From positions 62,001 through 126,000 of the forward strand of contig DATNEY010000021.1 in the NCBI GenBank assembly GCA_035606665.1: a stretch of 64,000 bases of DNA, given 5' to 3'. Below the pieces are notes generated by a model. It made no database searches. It was not told the origin of the DNA and saw only the letters and a program-made list of their open reading frames with translations. Below, piece by piece: positions 1 to 8,288 of this stretch (positions are counted from its first letter, which is position 1; each line of letters starts with the position of its first letter). This stretch comes from DASUGC01 sp035606665. Lineage in GTDB: Bacteria; Acidobacteriota; Vicinamibacteria; Vicinamibacterales; SCN-69-37. A program made the position numbers and the translations under genes.

Positions 1-383
1 AGAGCATCGCGCCTGGTTTTGCCGCTTCGGTAAGGCCCGGCGACCTGATCGTCGCAGGCCGCAACTTCGGATGCGGATCGGCGATGGAGGTGGCGGTGAC
101 GGTGATTCAGGCCGCGGGGATCAGGGCAGTACTCGCGCGAAGCTTCGCGCGCAGCTTCTTCCGCAATGCCATCAACAATGGCCTGCTGGTCATGGAGTGC
201 GATACCTCGTCACTCGCTGAGGGTGACGACCTGTCGGTTGAGATGGAGGGCGGGCACGTACTCGTGCGCAACACATCGCGGGGCGGGATGATCTCCGGGG
301 CAGACGTTCCGGAGATCGTCCAGCGTCTCATCGAGCACGGCGGCCTTGTTCCGTACCTGTCCGCACGCGGCGGATTCGAATAG
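1..383 (+). CDS. leuD: 3-isopropylmalate dehydratase small subunit, 5'-truncated
   Basis: This is the C-terminal part of an aconitase-swivel-domain protein; the reading frame is open from base 3 and the start lies outside the window. The stretch GRNFGCGSAME is the hallmark of the small subunit of isopropylmalate isomerase (LeuD), which works with LeuC to convert 2- to 3-isopropylmalate in leucine biosynthesis in the cytoplasm. ARSFARSFFRNAINNGLL, further along, is the second family signature. The visible 126 residues fit a protein of about 160-200 residues. A homoaconitase or 2-methylcitrate-type small subunit cannot be excluded without the neighbouring large subunit. The stop is three bases from the stop of the convergent kinase gene. 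Confidence 0.82.
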   Translation, partial: SIAPGFAASVRPGDLIVAGRNFGCGSAMEVAVTVIQAAGIRAVLARSFARSFFRNAINNGLLVMECDTSSLAEGDDLSVEMEGGHVLVRNTSRGGMISGADVPEIVQRLIEHGGLVPYLSARGGFE

Positions 384-385
384 GG

Positions 386-2830
386 TCAACGCCCCGGAGC
401 CGCCTCGTAGATCTGGAACAGCCGGAACAAGGCAGTGGCGGCCTGTCCGCGCGCCCGCGACAGCACCTGGAGGCCGAAGGCACCACCCTTGCCCGCGCTG
501 TCGGATACGCGCGCGATTTCTAGACCATTGGCCCGCACGGTGATCAACGGTCCGTTGACCGAAACGACCACCAGTTGTTCTTCGCCTGGAGGAATGGGAA
601 CCATTCGCGGAGGCGGGCCCGTCAGCAGCGTGTCGGCCGTTGGGTTGCTCGGGGCGGTCCAGATATCGAATTCCCTGCAGCACTTGTGCGGCGCGCCATC
701 ACCGCCTGGCTGGGGCGGGCCCAGCTTCAGGTATGCCGGGAACTGGACGACGTGGCCGCCGGGCTGAGGCGGCGTGCGATGAAAGCGCAGCACGATCAGC
801 GGCTTGCCGCTGATCGCGGTGAAGCGCATCACCGCCACAAAATCGGTCAGACCGGACAGCGGCAGATTCGCTTGCGCGCCTGATTCGCTGCCGGCCCTGA
901 GTTCGAGCCCGTCCGCGACCACCCGAATCGAATCCTCCGGATGTTGTTGAGGCGTCCGTGCGAGACCGGCCGCGCCGGTTGCGAGCGCGTAGACCATCCG
1001 TCCGTGTGGCGGCAGTAGTCCGCCGCCTGCGGGCGACGCCGTTTCCTTTTCAGGCGCGCTGGCTGCAGGCGGGTTCGCGGCCGCCGATGCGAAGACATCG
1101 ATCCCCGTAATGCGCACGATTGAAGGAGTCTGGCCTCGTTCGGGTGCGAATCCCAGGTTGATCGCGCCGGACGTGAAGGTCGCGTCCGTGGCGCGCGCGA
1201 TCTCCTTCCCCTCGGACATGACTCGAATCTCAGGACCTGTGACCGAGATAGTGATCGACTGCTCCTCGTTCGGAGCTGCGGGTATCGCAAGGGGCTGCGC
1301 GGCCAGGAGGAGGGATGGCATCCCCGGCCGGAATGGTGCCAGCAGCACATCGAACGGCTGGCAGCATTGATGCGGTCCCTGGGCCTGTGCTCCAGCCACC
1401 GGCGGCGACAACCGCAGGTAGGTGGGCAGCCGGACGGCGTGGGCTTCGCCGGTGGCCGACGCATGGAAGCGGAAGTTCAGCAACGGGCCCTTGTCGACGG
1501 CGACGTACTTCAGCACCGCAACGAAGTCGCGGACGCCACTGATGGGCAGCGGCACGAACACGCCCTGGGTGCTGCCGATCGTGATTTCTAGCGCGCCGTT
1601 TTTTTCGACGATCGTGTCTTCAGGGCTGCGTTGCCTGGCCGGCAGGTTCTTCGCGAACCCGGCAGGGTTGGCGGCAAGTGAGAAGAGCAGCGGGCCGTGA
1701 GGCGTGGCGGGGCCCGTTGTGGCGCTCGGCGGAAGTGCAGGCCTCCCGGGTGAGGGCGGCTGCGGCGCCGGCGCAGCGTTCGTACCTGCTGCGCTCGAGG
1801 CCGGGGTTGGTGTGGCGGCGGCCGGCGTGGGCTTCACGGTCACTGCCGGTGCCGTTGAGCTCGTGGCCTCGGTCGCAGGTGGAGACGCTGACCTATGCGT
1901 CCATGCGTAGCCGGCCGCGACGAGCAGGACGGCCGCCGTGACGCCGAGTCCGGCAAGCTGCAGGCCCGACCGTCCTTCGGCCGCGCGTGCCGGTGCGACC
2001 AGCAGGGATGCCTTTGCGAGGGCCGCGAGCATGTCACCGGCGGTGGCGAATCGATCCTGCGGCTTGTCGGCGAGCCCCTTGAGCAATACCTCCTGGACCG
2101 CGATTGGGAGATTCGGATTGCGGGCACGAGGCGGAGGGATCGGCTCGCTCAGGCGCTTGGCGATGAGCGAGACCGGCGTGTCGGCGCTGTGGGGGACGGA
2201 CCCGGTCAGCATTTCGTAGAGGGTCACGGCAAGCGCGTACACGTCTGCCGGCGGCCCGACTCCGCTGTTCCTGATCTGCTCGGGCGCCATGTACTCGGGC
2301 GTGCCGAGCGCTGTCCCTGTCGCTGTGAGTCTTGCCATCGTGACGTCGGCCGCGCTCGTGATGCGCGCGAGACCGAAGTCCGAGAGGATCGGCGTGCCGT
2401 CCTGCGTCAGAAGAATGTTGCTGGGCTTGATGTCGCGATGCACCATGCCGCGTCCGTGGGCATAATCCAGCGCGGAGGCGATCGGTGTGATGAGCCGCAG
2501 CGTTTCGTCGATGGAGAGCGGCTTGCCAAGTCGCCCGGAGAGCGTGCCGCCATCGACGAGCTCCATCACGATGTAGGCGACGCCGTCCGTTTCGCCCGAG
2601 TCAAAAACGGTGAGGATGTTCGGATGCCGGAGCTTGGCGATCGACATCGCCTCCTGGCGGAACCGTTCGTGGAACGCTGGATCTTCAGCGAAGAACTCCG
2701 GCAGGACCTTGATCGCCACCTGCCGCGAGAGCGACGGCTGCGATGCGCGATACACGGTGGCCATCCCGCCCTTTCCGAGCGGTTCGATGATCGTGTACTG
2801 CCCCAGGTGCTGGCCGGGCTTCAGACTCAT
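386..2830 (-). CDS. Receptor-type serine/threonine protein kinase with two tandem ectodomains
   Basis: Membrane-anchored Hanks-type kinase of 814 residues. The kinase domain (about 10-275) has the glycine loop LGKGGMATV, the lysine of VAIK, HRDIKPSN at 131-138, DFG at 151-153 and GTPEYMAPEQ. A single transmembrane helix (about 289-311) is followed by a Pro/Ala/Thr-rich linker. The outer part then holds two copies of a roughly 190-residue domain (about 395-600 and 625-810), each with the same landmarks: a ...DFVAV... strand, a PxYLxLxPP segment and an HxCCxxFD motif. I chose the ATG at 2830 because it overlaps the upstream stop as ATGA; an in-frame start at 2869 would run 42 bases into the upstream gene. 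Substrates and ligand are unknown. The repeats resemble concanavalin-like beta sandwiches, but that is inference. Confidence 0.9.
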   Translation of the reverse strand: MSLKPGQHLGQYTIIEPLGKGGMATVYRASQPSLSRQVAIKVLPEFFAEDPAFHERFRQEAMSIAKLRHPNILTVFDSGETDGVAYIVMELVDGGTLSGRLGKPLSIDETLRLITPIASALDYAHGRGMVHRDIKPSNILLTQDGTPILSDFGLARITSAADVTMARLTATGTALGTPEYMAPEQIRNSGVGPPADVYALAVTLYEMLTGSVPHSADTPVSLIAKRLSEPIPPPRARNPNLPIAVQEVLLKGLADKPQDRFATAGDMLAALAKASLLVAPARAAEGRSGLQLAGLGVTAAVLLVAAGYAWTHRSASPPATEATSSTAPAVTVKPTPAAATPTPASSAAGTNAAPAPQPPSPGRPALPPSATTGPATPHGPLLFSLAANPAGFAKNLPARQRSPEDTIVEKNGALEITIGSTQGVFVPLPISGVRDFVAVLKYVAVDKGPLLNFRFHASATGEAHAVRLPTYLRLSPPVAGAQAQGPHQCCQPFDVLLAPFRPGMPSLLLAAQPLAIPAAPNEEQSITISVTGPEIRVMSEGKEIARATDATFTSGAINLGFAPERGQTPSIVRITGIDVFASAAANPPAASAPEKETASPAGGGLLPPHGRMVYALATGAAGLARTPQQHPEDSIRVVADGLELRAGSESGAQANLPLSGLTDFVAVMRFTAISGKPLIVLRFHRTPPQPGGHVVQFPAYLKLGPPQPGGDGAPHKCCREFDIWTAPSNPTADTLLTGPPPRMVPIPPGEEQLVVVSVNGPLITVRANGLEIARVSDSAGKGGAFGLQVLSRARGQAATALFRLFQIYEAAPGR

Positions 2831-3576
2831 GGGCGGCGAAGCGAAGAGGATAGCTCCAAATCCCGCCACCGTCCCGGTTGAAGGTCGCCGAGTTCGTAGT
2901 CTCCGAAGCTGACGCGGTGAAGGCGGGTGACCTCGTGCCCGATGGCCTCGAAGAGCCGGCGCAATTCGCGATTCTTTCCCTCGGTGAGTTCGACCAGGAG
3001 ATGGGTTTCTCTTGCGGAGGCCTTGCGAATGCGGACGCTTGAAGCCGAGAGCCGCTCGACGCGCCCACCTGGCCGTGTGGGAGCGACGTCCAGCCCTATT
3101 TCCAATCGGCTGGCCGCCTCAGGTGTTACACGGCCGCGGACCGTCACGACGTAGCGGCGTGGCACACGGCTGGACGGATCGGTGAGTTGATCCGCAAGTT
3201 GCGTGTCGTTCGTGAAGAGGAGCAGCCCGGTTGACGCCAGGTCGAGGCGTCCCACCGCGATCAGTCCGCGGCCCGCTTCACCCAGGACGTCGAAGACCGT
3301 TCGGCGGCCTTCGGGATCGCGCCGTGTCGTGACCGTGCCGCGCGGTTTGTGAAAGAGCAGAAGGCGGCGCTCGACGGGTATTTTCTGTGGTGCCGCGCCA
3401 TCAATCGCGATCCGCGCGCGTTCGGGCACGACCGCGCTCGCCGCGCTCGTGACCGTGCGGCCATTGACGGTGACACGCCCGTCCGCGATTAGCCGTCGTG
3501 CTTCGGCGCGCGATGCCAGCCCCAGTTTCGACATGGCACGATCGAGTGAGACGTGGCCCGCGCGGCGAATCGTCAC
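2827..3576 (-). CDS. rRNA pseudouridine synthase, RsuA/RluB family
   Basis: A 249-residue enzyme that isomerises uridine to pseudouridine in ribosomal RNA. An N-terminal S4 RNA-binding domain (SRAEARRLIADGRVTVNG, about residues 20-45) is followed by the catalytic domain with GRLDLASTGLLLFTND, where the Asp of RLD is the nucleophile. The SxGLLLFTND form and the S4 domain place it in the RsuA/RluB/RluE/RluF group; the exact target base cannot be read from sequence. The start is GTG at 3576. A GATAAT hexamer sits six bases upstream, so the message may begin at the start codon. The gene is coupled by ATGA to the kinase gene downstream. Confidence 0.9.
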   Translation of the reverse strand: MTIRRAGHVSLDRAMSKLGLASRAEARRLIADGRVTVNGRTVTSAASAVVPERARIAIDGAAPQKIPVERRLLLFHKPRGTVTTRRDPEGRRTVFDVLGEAGRGLIAVGRLDLASTGLLLFTNDTQLADQLTDPSSRVPRRYVVTVRGRVTPEAASRLEIGLDVAPTRPGGRVERLSASSVRIRKASARETHLLVELTEGKNRELRRLFEAIGHEVTRLHRVSFGDYELGDLQPGRWRDLELSSSLRRP

Positions 3577-3582
3577 GCGGCC

Positions 3583-3588
3583 ATTATC
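3583..3588 (-). promoter_or_regulatory. -10 element for the pseudouridine synthase gene (leaderless)
   Basis: GATAAT on the minus strand, six bases before the GTG start at 3576, matches five of six consensus positions. Its spacing would put transcription at or one base from the start codon. No Shine-Dalgarno sequence is visible. I saw no clear -35. Confidence 0.45.
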
Positions 3589-3607
3589 GAGCCTGAGCTG
3601 CCCGTCG

Positions 3608-4027
3608 TCAGAGCCCGGGAGCCGTGAGTGGCTTCAGCGCGCCGCGATGGCAGGTATAGCAGGTCACCTTCTGTGTTCCTGCCGGCGCGGGATCGCCAAC
3701 ACCCTTCAACAGGTCGTCATTGATGGCGGTAACCATCCGCATCATCTTGCGCGCCGTCGCTTTGCCGGGCTTCGCATCTGACGCGAAATCGAACTTCGAG
3801 AGATCGTTACCCGCGGGGTCGCTGCCTGAATAAACGTGGCAGTTCACGCAGCGCGTGCCGAGATTCAAGGCGAAGCCCCGCATGATGGGCACCAGGTTCT
3901 GCCGGGTCGTGTCTTTCGGCAGCACCTGCAGGTTCGTGAACTTCTCGGGGATGGGGTTCTGGGTCTGGGCGTGCAGGGACACGACAGCCGCAAGACCCGC
4001 TGCCATCACCCACAGGATTCGTCGCAT
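3608..4027 (-). CDS. Exported diheme c-type cytochrome, reaction-centre cytochrome-like
   Basis: A 139-residue secreted cytochrome. The start ATG at 4027 has GGAGG about 6 bases upstream and opens a signal peptide ending near SLHA-Q. Two covalent haem sites are visible, CVNCH and CYTCH, separated by about 60 residues. The surroundings (MRGFALNLGTRCVNCH and the following ...GNDLSKFDFASDAKPGKATARKM) resemble the cytochrome subunit of photosynthetic reaction centres (PF02276-like), a family that non-phototrophic acidobacteria carry as small periplasmic electron carriers. Redox partners are not apparent. An upstream in-frame extension to 4372 overlaps the divergent gene and is rejected. Confidence 0.85.
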   Translation of the reverse strand: MRRILWVMAAGLAAVVSLHAQTQNPIPEKFTNLQVLPKDTTRQNLVPIMRGFALNLGTRCVNCHVYSGSDPAGNDLSKFDFASDAKPGKATARKMMRMVTAINDDLLKGVGDPAPAGTQKVTCYTCHRGALKPLTAPGL

Positions 4028-4088
4028 CTGGCCTCCAATCACGATTCGACGCAACAACCCGGCCGGTCGTTGCATCGGCAGCCTTACA

Positions 4089-4094
4089 TAGAAT
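4089..4094 (+). promoter_or_regulatory. -10 element, probable leaderless start of the winged-helix gene
   Basis: TAGAAT lies six bases before the GTG codon at 4101, the distance expected between a -10 box and the transcription start. There is no ribosome binding site in between. Confidence 0.45.
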
Positions 4095-4100
4095 GTCGCC

Positions 4101-5150
4101 GTGCATGACATCGTCCGAGGGCGGCTCAGGAACCAGTTTCTCGAGAAGCGGCACACCGGTACAGCCGCCGAGCTCGTCGCCTGGATGGGTGCGGTGCAGG
4201 CGCAGGAGTACGAGCACGCGCGGTGGGGCCTCGGACTGCGTCTAGCTGGCAGTCGCGTTGCGGATGCGATCGAGTCGGAGATCTCGGCGGGCCGGATTCT
4301 CAGAACGCACGTGATGCGCCCGACCTGGCACTTCGTGGTCGCCGAGGATCTCCGTTGGATGCAGGCGCTCACCAGCAGCCGCGTCCATTCACGGATGGCG
4401 CCTTACAACCGCCGGCTCGAGCTCGACGCGAAGACGATGACCCGGGCGATGTCAATCATCGAGCGCGCGCTTGGCGATGGTGCCTGCCTTACCCGCGCAG
4501 AGCTCGGTGACGCTCTGCGTCGAGCACGTATTGTCGTGACACCCCTGCGTCTCGCGCACATTGCGATGCACGCGGAGCTCGAATGCGTCGTCTGCAGCGG
4601 GCCGCGACGCGATCGTCAGTTCACTTACGCGCTGGTCTCATCGCGCGCCAGCCTCGGTCCGCGATTGGCACGAGACGAGGCGCTTGGAGAACTCGCCCGG
4701 CGTTTCTTTCAAAGCCATGGGCCCGCAACGGTTCGGGACTTCGTCTGGTGGTCGGGACTCACGACGCTCGATGCAAGGCGCGGCGCCGACATCGTCCGCG
4801 CGTCCGTGCGCATCGCGGATGGGCGGCACTACTACTCCTTCGAGTCCGCGCAGCCGGCGTCGCGAGCCGTGAAGGCCGTGACCGCTCACATGCTGCCGAT
4901 CTACGACGAGTACCTCGTTGCGTACCGAGACAGAGAAGTGGTTCCGCACCGGCCGACGACGATCATGAAGAATGGGCGAGTCGTCGGATTCCAGCACGCA
5001 ATTGTCATTGGCGGGCAGGTGGCCGGCACGTGGCGGACCGACGGCCGTGGCGGCGCTGCGACATTGGCGCCGATGCGCCGGCTGACTGCGGAAGAGCGTG
5101 AGTCGCTGGCCATGGTCGTGCGACGATATTCGCGCTTCGTAGCCCGGTGA
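4101..5150 (+). CDS. Winged-helix DNA-binding protein, AlkZ-like (HTH_42) family
   Basis: A 349-residue protein of the family founded by the DNA glycosylase AlkZ (winged helix DNA-binding, PF06224). The N-terminal motif VQAQE followed by HARWGLGLR matches the conserved QxQ element that AlkZ uses to excise crosslinked or alkylated bases. The central part has the family's winged-helix stretch around TFHVVAEDLRW-like sequence, and the C-terminal part has IYDEYLVAYRDR. A role in removing bulky or crosslinked DNA lesions is family inference; many members are uncharacterised. The start codon is GTG. The SnoaL-like gene follows after three bases, suggesting one transcript. Confidence 0.78.
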   Translation: MHDIVRGRLRNQFLEKRHTGTAAELVAWMGAVQAQEYEHARWGLGLRLAGSRVADAIESEISAGRILRTHVMRPTWHFVVAEDLRWMQALTSSRVHSRMAPYNRRLELDAKTMTRAMSIIERALGDGACLTRAELGDALRRARIVVTPLRLAHIAMHAELECVVCSGPRRDRQFTYALVSSRASLGPRLARDEALGELARRFFQSHGPATVRDFVWWSGLTTLDARRGADIVRASVRIADGRHYYSFESAQPASRAVKAVTAHMLPIYDEYLVAYRDREVVPHRPTTIMKNGRVVGFQHAIVIGGQVAGTWRTDGRGGAATLAPMRRLTAEERESLAMVVRRYSRFVAR

Positions 5151-5153
5151 CGC

Positions 5154-5753
5154 ATGCGCATCAAGATCTTCGGCTGGATCGGAATCGTCTGGGGCACGTT
5201 CATTCTCGTCACGGCCGGCCCGCGCATCGTCGCCGGAGACATCGGTGAAGGTTCGTACGCCGCGGGGCAGTACTTCGCCTTCTTGATCGGGGGCCTGATG
5301 CTGGTGGCCGGCATCAGAACGCTGCGAAAGGCGCCGGCAGAATTGCAGACCACGACCGATGCCGAGAACTTCGCGACGCGGTACACGAAGGCGTGGTGCA
5401 GTCAGAGGGCGGAACGCGTTGCCGAGTGCTATGCCGAGCATGGCTCGCTCACGATCAACGGAGGCGCGCCGGCGGTGGGCCGGGAGGCAATTGCCGCATC
5501 GGCCAAGGGATTCATGAGAGCGTTCCCCGACATGGTCGTCACGTTCGATCGCCTGGTCGAAGCCGACGACGAGGACGCAGGCCGCGCAACCTATCACTGG
5601 ACCCTGATCGGCACGAACACCGGACCTGGCGGCACCGGCAGACCGGTGCGCATCAGCGGCTATGAGGAGTGGCTGTTCGATGCCGACGGGCTGATTCTCG
5701 ACTCGCAGGGGCACTTCGACGAAGCGGAGTACAACCGTCAACTGAACGGCTAG
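5154..5753 (+). CDS. Membrane-anchored SnoaL-like (NTF2-fold) protein
   Basis: A 199-residue protein with two N-terminal transmembrane helices (about residues 5-25 and 40-60) and a C-terminal SnoaL-like/NTF2-fold domain (about 75-195), recognised from FATRYTKAWCSQ, a GREAIAA helix, an FPDMVVTFDRL strand and a closing HFDEAEYNRQL. Such domains form a small cone-shaped pocket used by polyketide cyclases, isomerases or as ligand binders; no substrate can be assigned. It starts three bases after the AlkZ-like gene and probably shares its transcript. Confidence 0.75.
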   Translation: MRIKIFGWIGIVWGTFILVTAGPRIVAGDIGEGSYAAGQYFAFLIGGLMLVAGIRTLRKAPAELQTTTDAENFATRYTKAWCSQRAERVAECYAEHGSLTINGGAPAVGREAIAASAKGFMRAFPDMVVTFDRLVEADDEDAGRATYHWTLIGTNTGPGGTGRPVRISGYEEWLFDADGLILDSQGHFDEAEYNRQLNG

Positions 5754-5761
5754 ACCGCCCG

Positions 5762-5767
5762 TCTAAT
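5762..5767 (+). promoter_or_regulatory. -10 element, probable leaderless start of the orphan permease gene
   Basis: TCTAAT, five of six consensus positions, is six bases before the ATG at 5774. There is no Shine-Dalgarno sequence. It supports the start at 5774 rather than the longer open frame from 5669. Confidence 0.4.
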
Positions 5768-5773
5768 AGCGTC

Positions 5774-8254
5774 ATGCTGCTGCAGGATCTTCGTTACGCC
5801 TTCCGGACGCTGCGCCGGAGCGCGGCGCTGTCAATTGTCATCGTGGCGTCGCTCGCGCTGGGGATCGGCGCGAATTCGGCGATCTTCAGTGTTGTCAACG
5901 CGCTGCTGCTGAAGCCGCTGCCTTATCCGGAGCCCGATCGGCTCGCCGTGCTTTGGCTCCGGTCGCCGGGCATCAACATCCCGCAGGACTGGCCGTCACC
6001 CGGCCAGTACTTCGACGTCGTCGCCGAGAACAAGTCGTTCGCCGAAACGTCGATCTCGCAGGGGCGCGTGGGGACGCTGCTCGGCGTCTCAGGCGGCGCG
6101 CAGACGCCCGCCGGTCAGGAAGCGCAGCGCGTGGAAGCGTTGATGACCTCGTCGAGCCTGTTCACGATGCTCGGTGCGAAGCCGTTCAGGGGACGGTTGC
6201 TGCGCGCGGACGAGGACAAGCCCGGGCAGCCCGCGGTCGTGATTCTGAGTCACGGCTGCTGGCAGCGGCTCTTCGGCAGCGACCCCGACATCGTCGGCAA
6301 AACGGTCACGCTGAACGTCGGCGTGGCGGGCACAGGTGAGACGAAGAATCAGTTTGAAGTCGTCGGCATCCTCGGGCCAGAGTTCCTGCTGAACGAAGAG
6401 ATCATGCCGACCGTGTCCAGCATCAAGCAGATGGACATGTTCCTCCCGATGCCGTGGGGCGCCGACGCGGTGCAGCGCCGTGGGGATGAGAACTACAACC
6501 TCATGGCACGCCTCAAACCCGGCGTGACGATGGCGCAGGCGAAGGAAGACGTCGCGGCGATTGCGGGCCGCATCCGCGACAAGGATAAGCGCGACAAGAC
6601 GTTCACGATCGATGTGGTTCCGCTGGTTGAATCCGTGGTCGGTAACGTCCGGCTCGCGATGCTGGTGCTGCTCGGATCGGTCGCCCTTGTGCTGCTCATC
6701 GCGTGCGCCAACGTCGCGAATCTCCTCCTGACCCGTGCGACCGGCCGGCAGAAGGAAGTGGCGGTGCGTACTGCGCTCGGCGCGAGCTGGTCGCGACTCG
6801 TCCGGCAGCTTCTGACCGAGAGTCTGCTGCTCGGCGTGTTGGGCGGTGCGGCGGGTCTGGTGGTTGCGGCGGCCGCGCTGCAGGTCGTCAAGTCGATCAA
6901 TCCAGGCAATATTCCGCGCCTCAACGACATCAGCCTCGACGGTACCGTGCTGTTGTTCACATTCGTCGTGTCGATCGTGACGGGACTGCTCTTTGGATTG
7001 GCGCCGGCATTGCGGGCGGCTCGCGTCGATCTGAATACATCGATGAAAGCCGGCGGCCGGAACACGGCGGGCGAGGGCGGCTTCGGCAGTTCGCGCCGGC
7101 GTCTGCGCAGTCTGCTGGTCGTTGCGGAAATCGCAATCTCGTTGATGCTGCTCGTCGGCGCGGGTTTGTTGATCAGGAGCTTCGTCCGATTGCAGAACGT
7201 GTCGCCCGGGTTCGAGGAGCAGGGCGTGGTGTCGATGCGCGTCAGCGGGGCCGTACGGCAGTTCGCCAATCGCGACGAGTCGCTCGCGTTCTACCGGCCC
7301 TTCGGCGAAGCGCTCGCCAGGGTTCCCGGTGTCGTCTCGCGGGGTGCCGTGTCGTCGCTTCCATTCACGTCGTCGGTGGGCTGGGGTTCGATCAGCGTCG
7401 AAGGCTGGACCCCGCAACCTGGGCAGGAACTGCAGGTCGATCAGCGCGGCGCGACGACCGAGTACTTCCAGACGATGCGGGTGCCGCTGGTGATGGGCCG
7501 CTATTTCACCGACGCCGACCTCGCGCAGAACGCGGAACCGGTTGTGCTCATCGACAAGAAGTTCGCCGATCGGTTCTGGCCCGACGGCAGCGCGGTCGGC
7601 AAGCATCTCTGGAACGACCCGAAGCGCCAGATGACGATTGTCGGCGTCGTCGGCACCGTCAAGCAGTACGGACTCGACGTTGACGGACGGCTGGCCTTCT
7701 ACCGGCCTTCCGTCAATGCCGGCTGGCACGTGGCGCGGGTCACCGGCGATCCCGCTGTGGTGGCGCGCGACATGATCCGCAAGATTCGTGAAATGGACCG
7801 GACCATCACAGTCGTAGATGTACAGACGATGGCCGGGCGTATGAGCCAGTCCATGGCTCGGCAGCGTTTTGCCACACTCATGTTGGGGGCATTTGCCGCC
7901 TTTGCGCTCGTTCTGGCCGTTGTCGGCGTCTATGGAGTCATGTCGCACCTGGTCACGCAGGGCGGGCATGACATCGGTGTCCGGATGGCGCTCGGTGCCG
8001 AGCGGTCCAGTATTCTGAAGATGGTGCTGCGCCAGGGGCTCGAATTGACTGCCGCCGGCGTGGTGATCGGCCTCGCCGGCGCTGTGGTACTGACGAGGGT
8101 AATGGCGAGTCTGCTCTTCGAAGTGGGGGCTCGCGACGTCGCGACGTTCGTCACGGTGCCCCTGGTTTTGCTGGTAACGGCAACGCTTGCCATTTACATC
8201 CCGGCCCTGCGGGCCACCCGTGTGGACCCGGTCGTGGCGCTGCGTGACGAGTAG
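5774..8254 (+). CDS. ABC transporter permease, acidobacterial duplicated orphan type (MacB/FtsX)
   Basis: An 826-residue inner-membrane permease made of two MacB periplasmic-core plus FtsX units. The N-terminus QDLRYAFRTLRRS and the following helix with LALGIGANSAIFSVVNALLL are the family opening. Membrane helices follow near residues 295-460 (LVLLIACANVANLLL; VRTALGASWSRLVRQL) and again in the last 130 residues (GVMSHLVTQGGHDIGVRMALGAE), ending ALRATRVDPVVALRDE. This duplicated form, encoded without its own ATPase, is greatly expanded in Acidobacteriota, so it also identifies the phylum. It probably moves a substrate across the envelope mechanically, as MacB does. The start at 5774 excludes a 35-residue extension overlapping the SnoaL-like gene. 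Confidence 0.92.
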   Translation: MLLQDLRYAFRTLRRSAALSIVIVASLALGIGANSAIFSVVNALLLKPLPYPEPDRLAVLWLRSPGINIPQDWPSPGQYFDVVAENKSFAETSISQGRVGTLLGVSGGAQTPAGQEAQRVEALMTSSSLFTMLGAKPFRGRLLRADEDKPGQPAVVILSHGCWQRLFGSDPDIVGKTVTLNVGVAGTGETKNQFEVVGILGPEFLLNEEIMPTVSSIKQMDMFLPMPWGADAVQRRGDENYNLMARLKPGVTMAQAKEDVAAIAGRIRDKDKRDKTFTIDVVPLVESVVGNVRLAMLVLLGSVALVLLIACANVANLLLTRATGRQKEVAVRTALGASWSRLVRQLLTESLLLGVLGGAAGLVVAAAALQVVKSINPGNIPRLNDISLDGTVLLFTFVVSIVTGLLFGLAPALRAARVDLNTSMKAGGRNTAGEGGFGSSRRRLRSLLVVAEIAISLMLLVGAGLLIRSFVRLQNVSPGFEEQGVVSMRVSGAVRQFANRDESLAFYRPFGEALARVPGVVSRGAVSSLPFTSSVGWGSISVEGWTPQPGQELQVDQRGATTEYFQTMRVPLVMGRYFTDADLAQNAEPVVLIDKKFADRFWPDGSAVGKHLWNDPKRQMTIVGVVGTVKQYGLDVDGRLAFYRPSVNAGWHVARVTGDPAVVARDMIRKIREMDRTITVVDVQTMAGRMSQSMARQRFATLMLGAFAAFALVLAVVGVYGVMSHLVTQGGHDIGVRMALGAERSSILKMVLRQGLELTAAGVVIGLAGAVVLTRVMASLLFEVGARDVATFVTVPLVLLVTATLAIYIPALRATRVDPVVALRDE

Positions 8255-8288
8255 GGCCTAATCGAGTATCTTTAGGCGTTTTCACGAA

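Noticed and set aside
1895..2881. A 328-codon open frame antisense to the kinase gene
   Set aside because: Shadow frame; the kinase motifs on the other strand are unambiguous.
4638..5741. A 367-codon open frame antisense to the winged-helix and SnoaL-like genes
   Set aside because: Low-complexity Arg/Asp-rich product with no motif; both sense genes are well supported.
6089..7969. A 626-codon open frame antisense to the orphan permease
   Set aside because: It is a shadow of high-GC coding sequence: its composition is Arg/His/Gln-rich with no domain, and the sense frame has clear FtsX/MacB motifs.
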